DNA of 64,000 nucleotides from DATGMP01 sp035293565 (GTDB lineage: Bacteria; Pseudomonadota; Alphaproteobacteria; BOG-932; Roseiterribacteraceae), in contig DATGMP010000163.1 in NCBI GenBank assembly GCA_035293565.1, forward strand, positions 1-64,000. The letters run 5' to 3'. The translations under genes were made by a program, and so were the position numbers. The notes below the pieces were generated by a model, which worked only from the letters and a program-made list of their open reading frames with translations, ran no database searches and was not told where the DNA came from. The first letter of the stretch is position 1; each line of letters opens with the position of its first letter. Of the stretch, positions 33,477 through 40,902 are shown in pieces.

Positions 33477-34840
33477 CGCAATTGCGGCGCGGGGTTCCGG
33501 CGGGAAATGATCGCATGAATGATGACCAGAGCGATGAACCAGGCCATGGCGACGATGGCCGGAATTTGCATGCTTTGGATCGTCGGCATGATGAGGACGA
33601 TGACGGCGATGAATCCAAGGATCATCACATTGCTATAAGGATAAAGCGGCAAGGGAAATATCGGCGGTCGCATCTCGGTCATCCGCGCCCGCCTGTAACG
33701 CAAATGGCAGAACGTGATCGTCATCCAGCTCCACATCAGCAATAGCGTTGCCGCGGTCAAGAGGTAACTGAAGACCGTTTCGGGGATAAGATAGTTCAAC
33801 AGGACTCCGACGAGCATCGCCATTGCGGAGGCGGTCAATGATCGGATCGGCAGTCCGTTCCTGTCGAGCACATTCAACCGGCGCGGCGCATGTCCTTGCG
33901 CCGCCAGCGCGGTTAGAACGCGGGCGGTGGCGAACAAGCCGCTATTGCACGAGGACAGCACGGCGGTCAGTACGACGAAGTTGATCAGGCTTGCGGCGGA
34001 TGTCAGGCCGATTTTATTGAACACCAGGACGAAGGGGCTTTGCCGCGCGTCGATCTGATCCCAGGGGAACAGCGCCATGACCACGGTGAGTGACCCGATA
34101 TAGAAGATCAATATACGCCCGATGACGGCGTTGATCGCCCGTGGCACCGCCTTTAGTGGATGTTCCGCTTCGCGCGCTGTCAACCCGATCAGCTCGGTGC
34201 CGCCGAAAGCGAAGAATGCGATCGGCAGCACCTTGAGGAAGCCAATGCTGCCGGTCGGGAAAAAGCCACCATGGGTCCACAGGTTCGACAGTCTCGGCAA
34301 CTGACCGGCCACGGTCAGGCCGACCGTAATCACGACGACGCCGGTGACGATCAGCGCGACGATAGCGGTCACCTTGACGATCGCCAGCCAGAACTCCAAC
34401 TCGCCGAATACCCGGACGCCGAGCCGGTTTGTGCCGTAGAGAACGCAGAGCGCACCCAGGGCGGATTGCCACTGCGGCAGATGGGGCCACCAAAACTGCA
34501 TGAATGTCCCGGCCGCGGTAATTTCAGCCATTCCGACAAGAACCCAGCTCAGCCAGTAGCTCCAGCCGGTGACGAAGCCGCACCAGGGCCCGATATATTC
34601 TTCGGCGTAGCGGGTGAACGAGCCGGCACGCGTGTCGTTCAGAGTCAGCTCGCCAAGCGCCCTGGCGATGAAATAGACCATGACGCCGGATGCGGCGTAG
34701 GCCAGCAGCAGTGAAGGGCCGGCGCGCACGATGCCCTCGCCCGAGCCGAGGAATAGACCCGCGCCTACCGCGCCGCCGATCGCGATGAATTGGACATGTC
34801 GACCGGACAGACCGGCATGGCGCGGAGCATTCTGTGTCAT
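33473..34840 (-). CDS. APC-family amino-acid permease
   Basis: 455 residues with 12 membrane spans. The opening HVQFIAIGGAVGAGLFLGSG and ELTLNDTRAGSFTRYAEEYI match the amino-acid transporter group with AroP, CycA and GabP; FFAFGGTELIGLTAREAEHP is the helix 6-7 block. It follows kynureninase by 9 bases on the same strand, so a substrate such as kynurenine, tryptophan or alanine is plausible. The specificity cannot be read from sequence. Confidence 0.9.
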   Translation of the reverse strand: MTQNAPRHAGLSGRHVQFIAIGGAVGAGLFLGSGEGIVRAGPSLLLAYAASGVMVYFIARALGELTLNDTRAGSFTRYAEEYIGPWCGFVTGWSYWLSWVLVGMAEITAAGTFMQFWWPHLPQWQSALGALCVLYGTNRLGVRVFGELEFWLAIVKVTAIVALIVTGVVVITVGLTVAGQLPRLSNLWTHGGFFPTGSIGFLKVLPIAFFAFGGTELIGLTAREAEHPLKAVPRAINAVIGRILIFYIGSLTVVMALFPWDQIDARQSPFVLVFNKIGLTSAASLINFVVLTAVLSSCNSGLFATARVLTALAAQGHAPRRLNVLDRNGLPIRSLTASAMAMLVGVLLNYLIPETVFSYLLTAATLLLMWSWMTITFCHLRYRRARMTEMRPPIFPLPLYPYSNVMILGFIAVIVLIMPTIQSMQIPAIVAMAWFIALVIIHAIISRRNPAPQLR

Positions 34841-34849
34841 GTCTCTATG

Positions 34850-36091
34850 TTACGTGACCGCCTCTGCGGCCTGGTAAGCGGGATCGGTCCACAGCTCGCG
34901 CTCCATGATATCGGCCAATGTCTCCACAGCACGCCAAACATCGCGATAGCGAAGAAACAGCGGCGAGAATCCGAAACGCAGCGTCGTCGGTGCGCGGAAA
35001 TCGCCGATGACGCCGCGCGCAATCAGCGCCCTCATGATGGGATATCCTTGCGGATGGGTGAACGCCACATGTCCGCCTCGCTCGATGCCCAGGCGCGGGC
35101 TTTCCAAGGCAAATCCGCGGTCGCCGCACCGCTCTTCGACCAGGCGGATGAACAGGTCGCCAAGCTGCATGGCTTTGTGCCGCACCGCCTTCGGGTCAGC
35201 GCGGCAGGCCAGATCGATTCCGGCCTCGGCGGCACGCAGGCTCAGGATCGGCTGGGTACCGGTCAGGAGTTGCCCGACGCCGTTACGCGGCTGGTAGTCG
35301 CGATCGAAACTGAAGGGCGCGCGATGACCCCACCAGCCGGTGAGAGGTTGCACCGCCTTGCCGTGATGGCGCCGGGCCATGAAGATAAAGGCCGGGCTGC
35401 CCGGCCCGCCGTTGAGGTATTTGTAGGTGCAACCCACGGCGAGATCGGCGCCGGCCGCGTTGAGATCCACGTCGAGCACGCCGGCGCTGTGGCACAGATC
35501 CCAGACGGTCAGCGCACCGACGGCCTTGGCGCGCTGGGTTATGATCCGCATATCGAGGATGTGAGCCGTTCGGTAATGGACGTGGGTCAGGATGGTAGCC
35601 GCCGTGTCCGCGTCGATCGCATCCAAAATGTCTTCCTTTTCGACAAAGCGGATCCGATGACCTTGCGCCAAGAAAGATATCAATCCCTGGACCATGTAGT
35701 TGTTCGTCGGGAAATTGCTGCCTTCCATCACCACCGACTTGCGCGTCGGGTTGAGCGCCAGGGCAAGAGCGGCGGCTTTAAACAGATTCAGGCCGGCGGC
35801 ATCGGTCAGGACCACCTCGTCCGGAGCGGCGCCGATCAAGGGCGCCAGACAAGCGCCCAAACGATAGGGCAGATCGAACCAGCCCGCGCGATTCCAAGAG
35901 GTGACCAAGCCTGCGCCCCATTCCTCCTCGGCGGCTTTCCGCACTGCCTGCGCAGCCGCCTTGGGCAGGGGACCCAATGAATTGCCGTTCAGATAGATCG
36001 TGTCCTCAGACAGTTGAAACTCCGCCCGGAAACCGGCGAGCGGATCCGCCCGGTCAAGCGCGTCGAAGGCAGCTTGGGTCAAACGGTCCAT
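34850..36091 (-). CDS. kynU: Kynureninase
   Basis: 413-residue PLP enzyme that cleaves kynurenine or 3-hydroxykynurenine to (3-hydroxy)anthranilate and alanine. Lys224 in CTYKYLNGGPGSPAF forms the cofactor imine, VWDLCHSAG holds the aspartate and histidine that contact PLP, and IYLNGNSLGPLP is the usual N-terminal block. VIGDFRAPTTLRFGFSPLF binds the substrate carboxylate. The gene is complete and 18 bases downstream of a DHDPS-family gene. Alanine from this reaction could feed Ald (5.1 kb), and hydroxyanthranilate could feed NbaC. Confidence 0.95.
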   Translation of the reverse strand: MDRLTQAAFDALDRADPLAGFRAEFQLSEDTIYLNGNSLGPLPKAAAQAVRKAAEEEWGAGLVTSWNRAGWFDLPYRLGACLAPLIGAAPDEVVLTDAAGLNLFKAAALALALNPTRKSVVMEGSNFPTNNYMVQGLISFLAQGHRIRFVEKEDILDAIDADTAATILTHVHYRTAHILDMRIITQRAKAVGALTVWDLCHSAGVLDVDLNAAGADLAVGCTYKYLNGGPGSPAFIFMARRHHGKAVQPLTGWWGHRAPFSFDRDYQPRNGVGQLLTGTQPILSLRAAEAGIDLACRADPKAVRHKAMQLGDLFIRLVEERCGDRGFALESPRLGIERGGHVAFTHPQGYPIMRALIARGVIGDFRAPTTLRFGFSPLFLRYRDVWRAVETLADIMERELWTDPAYQAAEAVT

Positions 36092-36109
36092 TGATCCGCG
36101 TGCTCCCGG

Positions 36110-36997
36110 CTAGAGCCCAATCGCCTTCAGCAGCCCGGCCTGAACGACCGGGTCGAGCGATGTCAAAGGCGCCCGCAAAAAGGACCAGGCCCGATCGTTG
36201 TGTATGCGGGCGAGAGCCGCCTTGACTGCAGGCACCACCGGTAATCCTTGAAACGCCTGGCGGCAAGCGCCGACGTGCTTTTGCAGATCGGCCTGAGCAG
36301 GCTGCCCAGTGTTCTCCACCACCTGCCGGATCGCCCTCGGTTGGACATTTGCGGTCGCCGAGACACAGCCGGCGCCCCCGCGACGGAGAACCTCGCTCAG
36401 TCGCGCCTCGCTGCCCGAATAGATATCGAGATCGGGAAACTCCGCGAGCAGGCGATCGGTGTGGGTCCAATCTCCCGAGCTGTCCTTATAACCGCGAACG
36501 ATGTCGGGATAGCGATCGGCCAGATCGCGGGTGACCTCGACCGAGATCGACACCATCGCGGTTTGTGGGAAATGGTAGAGATAGAGCGCCAAACGATTGT
36601 CGGCGACCTTGTCTATCAATTGCCTGTAGTAGCGAAGGATGCCTTCCTCTTCCAGATTCTTGTAGAAGAACGGCGGCACAACCAGGACACCGGCGCAGGC
36701 ACGATCGATGGCATGGCGCGTGAGGGATATCGTGTCGTCGAGCGCGCAACAGCCGGACCCGATCAAAAGGCACGGCGCAGCTATGCCGTTGCCGATCAGG
36801 TGATCAATGATATCGCGCCGTTCGTCGAGGGTCAGGGACGACGCCTCGCCTGTCGACCCGAACATCAAAAGTCCATCGCAACCTTCGGCCAGCAGCCAAC
36901 GGCAATGAGCAAGCAGGCGACCGACATCGACTCGGTCATCTGACAGGAACGGCGTTGCCACCGCGGCAACAACCCGTGCAAAGGGAGGCTTTTTCAT
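36110..36997 (-). CDS. DHDPS/NAL-family lyase, kynureninase operon
   Basis: 295 residues. Lys171 in RGYKDSSGD and Tyr141 in YLYHFPQT form the Schiff-base pair. The loop reads GSTGE (47-51), keeping one threonine; FYHFP-type tyrosine context (LYLYHFP) is seen in sugar-acid and keto-acid lyases rather than DapA. The ATG at MKKPPFARV was chosen, as the longer frame runs back through the VOC gene. It sits 13 bases after the VOC gene and 18 before kynU. It may cleave a 4-hydroxy-2-oxo acid to pyruvate. Confidence 0.86.
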   Translation of the reverse strand: MKKPPFARVVAAVATPFLSDDRVDVGRLLAHCRWLLAEGCDGLLMFGSTGEASSLTLDERRDIIDHLIGNGIAAPCLLIGSGCCALDDTISLTRHAIDRACAGVLVVPPFFYKNLEEEGILRYYRQLIDKVADNRLALYLYHFPQTAMVSISVEVTRDLADRYPDIVRGYKDSSGDWTHTDRLLAEFPDLDIYSGSEARLSEVLRRGGAGCVSATANVQPRAIRQVVENTGQPAQADLQKHVGACRQAFQGLPVVPAVKAALARIHNDRAWSFLRAPLTSLDPVVQAGLLKAIGL

Positions 36998-37010
36998 GAA
37001 CGCAAGAATT

Positions 37011-37448
37011 CTATTTGGTCGAACGACAGGTGTCGGTGCCGATCCAGCCCCGTTCGGATAAGTCGACCATGACCCCTTCCGGTCCGCGCATCTTGTATTC
37101 GGCATTGTCCTTCCGGGGGTTTTTGCCCAGGCCCTGCGCGATGTTGACGTCATGGCGTGGCGCAAAGCCCGAGCCCTCGAAGGCTTTGACGATACCTTCG
37201 ATGTCATCGCACTGGAAACCCAGATGATGCAGACCGCAATAGCCCTCGGGAAACTCCATGCCGGCGGCGGGTCGATTCTTGAATTTGAGTAGCGCGATGT
37301 TGATATGCCCGTCGGTCACATAAAAGCCGTTGGCATTCCGGCTATCGATGGTTCCGGCGATCCGCCATCCCAGGACGTCGGTGAAGAATTTGACGCTTTC
37401 GTCGGGATTGGCTGAAGCTATCGCTACATGTTTCAAGCGCACAGGCAT
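37011..37448 (-). CDS. VOC-superfamily protein, kynureninase operon
   Basis: 145 residues with two VOC modules: LKHVAIASANPDESVKFFT and LHHLGFQCDDIEG supply candidate histidine ligands, and the last ligand position in GVMVDLSERGW is Asp. GGAGAG lies seven bases before the ATG. It is related to the VOC protein at 15.3 kb (shared GFYVTDGHINIALLKFKN-like and final GW(I/V)GT blocks) and, as there, it is followed by a DHDPS-family gene. The reaction is unknown. Confidence 0.83.
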   Translation of the reverse strand: MPVRLKHVAIASANPDESVKFFTDVLGWRIAGTIDSRNANGFYVTDGHINIALLKFKNRPAAGMEFPEGYCGLHHLGFQCDDIEGIVKAFEGSGFAPRHDVNIAQGLGKNPRKDNAEYKMRGPEGVMVDLSERGWIGTDTCRSTK

Positions 37449-37482
37449 TTTGGCTCTCCGCGACCGCCGGGGATGTTCATCT

Positions 37483-38289
37483 TCAACTGCCCACCAGAAA
37501 TGGCGCGGTCAATCCGCGCAGCGCTGCAATCATGCTCAGCGCGGTGATCCGGCCCGTGCCGGGATTTTCATCGGTCGGGACATTTTCGATTTCCATCGTG
37601 AAACGCGCCGAATCGGCGTCGACTTGAATGCGGTGACAATTGCGTGTCTTGCCGGGATCTGCCCAAATCTCCAGCTTGGTCCGATCCGGTCCGATACCGG
37701 CCAGTCCCAAGGCGGCCGCAACATTGACGCTCGTCGGGAACAAGCGCGCGCCGTCGCGCGCGCTGCCGCGGAAAAGCAGCAAAGGTTCGGCGAGATCGTC
37801 AAGCGGGATCCCGTTGTCGATGACGTATTTCGCCTTGACCAGACTGCGCGGCGGCTTGCGCGTCTCCATGCGCACTTCATATATGATGCCTTCCGCAGCC
37901 GCGCGTACGGCGTCGAAGCCGAGCAAGGCGCCGGTCGCCAGCACCAGCCGTGCGCCGTGATTTCGGGCGAGATCAATCAGGTCCGGATTTTCCAAAATCG
38001 CTGCGCCGCTTACTGTGATCACGGTCCGCCCCAGGGGCAACGCCGCCCGGGCTATGTCAATGAAGGCATGCGGCGGGGCGCATTCGATGATCACATCGCA
38101 ACGGGCAGCGAGGTCGCCGATATCGCATAGCGACACCGGGCATGACAGCAAGCCCAGCCTTGCCTTTGCCCGAGCCGGATCGCCGCTCGTGACCGCGCCG
38201 AGGGCAAGTCCTGGAACACCTTTGTCCAAGGCGCGAGCCACGACCTGCCCGATAGTCCCCAAGCCTGCAATGCCGACAATCAACGCCAA
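37483..38289 (-). CDS. Aspartate dehydrogenase-like protein (NadX family)
   Basis: 268 residues. The Rossmann motif GIAGLGTIGQVVARAL opens the protein, followed by VIIECAPPHAF, the block SGAAILENPDLIDLARNHGARL, and TRKPPRSLVKAK, all typical of NadX-type L-aspartate dehydrogenases. NadX makes iminoaspartate for NAD synthesis, but homologues in catabolic operons may act on other amino or imino acids. The start is a TTG without a good ribosome-binding site. It is the first gene of the operon with VOC, DHDPS-family, kynU and permease genes. Confidence 0.82.
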   Translation of the reverse strand: MALIVGIAGLGTIGQVVARALDKGVPGLALGAVTSGDPARAKARLGLLSCPVSLCDIGDLAARCDVIIECAPPHAFIDIARAALPLGRTVITVSGAAILENPDLIDLARNHGARLVLATGALLGFDAVRAAAEGIIYEVRMETRKPPRSLVKAKYVIDNGIPLDDLAEPLLLFRGSARDGARLFPTSVNVAAALGLAGIGPDRTKLEIWADPGKTRNCHRIQVDADSARFTMEIENVPTDENPGTGRITALSMIAALRGLTAPFLVGS

Positions 38290-38415
38290 GATGGATCTTC
38301 GCTCCCGCCGGCCCCAGACATCGGCCGTCCATGCGCCTTCATAACCTATCCGCGAATATGCAACCCTGCCCCTGTAGCCCGATGCGGCATAACTGAAAAA
38401 TAATAAATCGAGAGG

Positions 38416-38441
38416 CCGATATGCTTCTTCATGGATATCGG
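38416..38441. promoter_or_regulatory. Inverted repeat upstream of the nadX-like/kynU operon
   Basis: CCGATAT (38416-38422) and ATATCGG (38435-38441) are perfect 7-base inverted arms 12 bases apart, about 130 bases before the first gene. A small hairpin CCGGC-ATA-GCCGG (38453-38465) lies next to it, just past the nitroreductase stop. The first may be an operator and the second a transcript end; neither is proven. Confidence 0.4.
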
Positions 38442-38471
38442 TCGCCTAACCGCCGGCATAGCCGGTGTCTT

Positions 38472-39062
38472 TTAAGCGAAAGCTCCGGCCTCATCGAAGG
38501 TCAGGCGCGGATGCCGAGGGAACAGATCTTGCTCTGCGCCATAGCCGAGACTGCAGAGGAAGTTCGACTTGATGCTTGTTGCGGCGAAGAAAACGCGGTC
38601 GACGCCCAGGTTGTCGAAACCGGACATCGGGCCGCAGTCAAGCCCGAGCGCGCGCGCGGCGATCATCAGGTAAGCGCCTTGCAGCGAGCTGTTTCTGAAC
38701 GCGGTCGTCTCGACGACTCCAGGGTCGCGAAAATGCTCCTGGATTTCGGGCGCATGAGGAAACAACTGCGGCAGGCGCTTCGGAAATTCAAGATCATATC
38801 CGATAATTACTGTGCAAGGCGCGGCGAGGATCTTCTTCGTATTGGTTCCCCGCGCCAACGCCGCAAGCTTCCGCTTTGCCTCGATGCTCGTAACCCATAC
38901 GAAGCGCGCCGGACAGCAATTGGCGGATGTGGGACCAAATTTCATGAGTTCATAAATTGAATGATATATGCTGTCGGGCAACCGCTCCGATTTCCATCCA
39001 TTTTGACTGCGCGCTTTGCGAAACAGTTGATCGAGCGCGTTATCCATCAATGCGGCAGGCAT
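38472..39062 (-). CDS. Nitroreductase-family flavoprotein (RutE/malonic semialdehyde reductase-like)
   Basis: 196 residues of the FMN-dependent nitroreductase fold. DQLFRKARSQNGW, YELMKFGPTSANCCPARFVW and ALGLDCGPMSGFDNLGVDRVFF match the RutE/HadB group that reduces malonic or 3-oxo-acid semialdehydes. The ATG at MPAALMDNALDQL has GGAG six bases upstream and is preferred to a TTG seven codons earlier that overlaps the preceding gene. It is the third gene of the SDR - DHDPS-family - nitroreductase run. Confidence 0.86.
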   Translation of the reverse strand: MPAALMDNALDQLFRKARSQNGWKSERLPDSIYHSIYELMKFGPTSANCCPARFVWVTSIEAKRKLAALARGTNTKKILAAPCTVIIGYDLEFPKRLPQLFPHAPEIQEHFRDPGVVETTAFRNSSLQGAYLMIAARALGLDCGPMSGFDNLGVDRVFFAATSIKSNFLCSLGYGAEQDLFPRHPRLTFDEAGAFA

Positions 39063-39079
39063 TCGCTTCTCCGGTATCG

Positions 39080-40006
39080 TCAAAGCGCGGCGCGGAGATC
39101 GCTCTTGGCGACGCGCGACAGCAAATAATCGACCTCGGCGCGCGCCGCGTCGGTAAGCCCCGCGCCGGGTTTACGCTGAGTATCGCTCGCAATCGCCCCG
39201 CGCTTCCAAAGGACGTATTTCCGGACGGCGAGACCGACGCCCTGCTGCTGCTCGTACCGGATCAGCGGAAGGTGCGCGTCGAAGAGATCGTGCGCCTCCT
39301 CGCGTCGTCCGTCACGCTGGAGCCGGACGACATCAACCAGCATCTCCGGAAAGGCATAGCCGGTCATCGCGCCGTCCGCGCCGCGCTCCATCTCGAAGTC
39401 GAGGAATAGCGCTCCATTGCCGCAAAGAATCGAGATCGGCCGCATTTCGCCCGCCGCCTGGAAGGCGCGCAAACGCGAGATCTTTTCGAGACCCGGCCAA
39501 TCCTCGTGCTTGAGCATCGCGCAGGAAGGGTGGTTCTGCACAATCCGGCGGATGACCCCCGGCGTCATGACTACGGTGAGCGTGAGCGGATAGTCCTGGA
39601 TGACGAACGGGATATCGGCCCCGATCGCCTCGACCGCCTCGCCATAGTAGCCGACAATCTGGTCATCCGTGCGAAGCGAGGGCGACGGCGCGATCATGAC
39701 GCCGGCGGCGCCGAGATCCATCGCGCTGCGCGCCAGCCACTGCATGGCGGCGAATCCCGGCGCCGACACTCCGACGATCACGGGCACGCCCGCACGCCGG
39801 ACTATTTGGCGCGTGACCGCAAGCGACTCATCGGCCTCCAGCTTCGGCGCCTCGCCCATGATCCCGAGAATGGTGAGACCGGAAACGCCGCAGCCGACAT
39901 AGAAATCCGTCAAGCGGTCGATCGATTCGACATCAACTCGGCCATCGGGATGGAACGGGGTCGCGGCGATCGCATAAACTCCGTGGGCGTTATGGTCGAG
40001 CGGCAT
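39080..40006 (-). CDS. DHDPS/NAL-family lyase, SDR operon
   Basis: 308 residues. Lys166 in AMLKHEDWPGL and Tyr139 in VIQDYPLT are the likely catalytic pair. The threonine loop is replaced by GIMGE (48-52), and the usual KDSSGD after the lysine reads KHEDWPG, so it is far from DapA and clearly a diverged subfamily. It lies between the SDR (13 bases) and the nitroreductase (17 bases). The substrate is unknown, probably a 2-oxo acid adduct. Confidence 0.85.
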   Translation of the reverse strand: MPLDHNAHGVYAIAATPFHPDGRVDVESIDRLTDFYVGCGVSGLTILGIMGEAPKLEADESLAVTRQIVRRAGVPVIVGVSAPGFAAMQWLARSAMDLGAAGVMIAPSPSLRTDDQIVGYYGEAVEAIGADIPFVIQDYPLTLTVVMTPGVIRRIVQNHPSCAMLKHEDWPGLEKISRLRAFQAAGEMRPISILCGNGALFLDFEMERGADGAMTGYAFPEMLVDVVRLQRDGRREEAHDLFDAHLPLIRYEQQQGVGLAVRKYVLWKRGAIASDTQRKPGAGLTDAARAEVDYLLSRVAKSDLRAAL

Positions 40007-40019
40007 TCTTGCGGCTTTC

Positions 40020-40805
40020 TCAGATGCTAGGTATCAGACCGCCATCGATTCGTATGACGGATCCCGTGATATAGGAAGCGCGCTCGCTGGCGATGAAGGC
40101 AACGACATCGCCGTATTCCTGCGGATCGCCATAGCGTCCCAAGGGAATCGAGGCCTCGCTTTCGGCCGAGACGTCGTCGAAAGATCGGCCCTCGCGCTTC
40201 GCCTTCTGCTCATCGAGAAACTTGATCCGGGACGTGGCGATACGGCCAGGCAGCACGATGTTGGCCGTGATCCCATCGCGCCCGACCTCGCGGGCGAGCG
40301 TCTTTGACCAGCCGACGAGTGATAGGCGCAAAGCGTTCGAGATCCCGAGATTGGCTATCGGCGTCACCACTCCGGACGACGTGGACGTGATCACCCGCCC
40401 CCATTTTCGCGCGCGCATGCTCGGCAATAGGCGGTCGGTGATTGCGATCACGGAAAGCACCATCGACAAGAAGCTTTTTGACCAAAGCGCCGGGTCCTGG
40501 CCGCTCGCAGGCGTCGGCGGCGGACCGCCGGTGTTGTTGACCAGTATGTCGACCTTCCCGAAACTGGACTCGATTGCCGCGATATTGGCGTCGACCACCG
40601 AAAGATCCGCAAGATCCCAGACAACGGCTTTCGCGCGGGCCCCAGCGCCGCAAATGGAGTCGGCCGTCGCGTGCGCGGCCTCGGCATTCACGTCGGCCAC
40701 GACGATTTTCGCGCCCTCGCGCGCAAGCGTCCGGGCGATCGCTCCGCCAAGCCCGCCGCCGCCGCCAAAAACGAGAGCAACCTTATTCTGCAATCCGAGA
40801 TCCAA
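40020..40805 (-). CDS. Short-chain dehydrogenase-like protein with altered active site
   Basis: 261 residues with an SDR fold: VALVFGGGGGLGGAIARTLA nucleotide motif, VDILVNNTGGPP, and the C-terminal YITGSVIRIDGGLIPS. The catalytic YxxxK is replaced: aligning on the following GW and KTLARE blocks gives Ser156 and Arg160 (ISNALRLSLVGW). A known SDR-like subgroup shares this SNxxR pattern, and its chemistry is unclear. The start is a TTG with AGGGG three bases before it. It is the first gene of its run and is divergent from a LysR gene. Confidence 0.83.
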   Translation of the reverse strand: MDLGLQNKVALVFGGGGGLGGAIARTLAREGAKIVVADVNAEAAHATADSICGAGARAKAVVWDLADLSVVDANIAAIESSFGKVDILVNNTGGPPPTPASGQDPALWSKSFLSMVLSVIAITDRLLPSMRARKWGRVITSTSSGVVTPIANLGISNALRLSLVGWSKTLAREVGRDGITANIVLPGRIATSRIKFLDEQKAKREGRSFDDVSAESEASIPLGRYGDPQEYGDVVAFIASERASYITGSVIRIDGGLIPSI

Positions 40806-40884
40806 ATGCCCCTCCGCCTTCGCTCGAGGGCGCAGAATGAGGCAGAACTAGAAAAAACAAAATGTCGCCTTAGCTATTTTTATA

Positions 40885-40901
40885 AGATAGAATTTCTATC
40901 T
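40885..40901. promoter_or_regulatory. Perfect 17-base palindrome touching the lysR start codon
   Basis: AGATAGAA-T-TTCTATCT is a perfect dyad that ends one base before the LysR ATG at 40903. TATAAG just upstream (40881-40886) could be a -10 box. A regulator bound here would block or position RNA polymerase for both lysR and the divergent SDR operon. Confidence 0.6.
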
Positions 40902-40902
40902 G

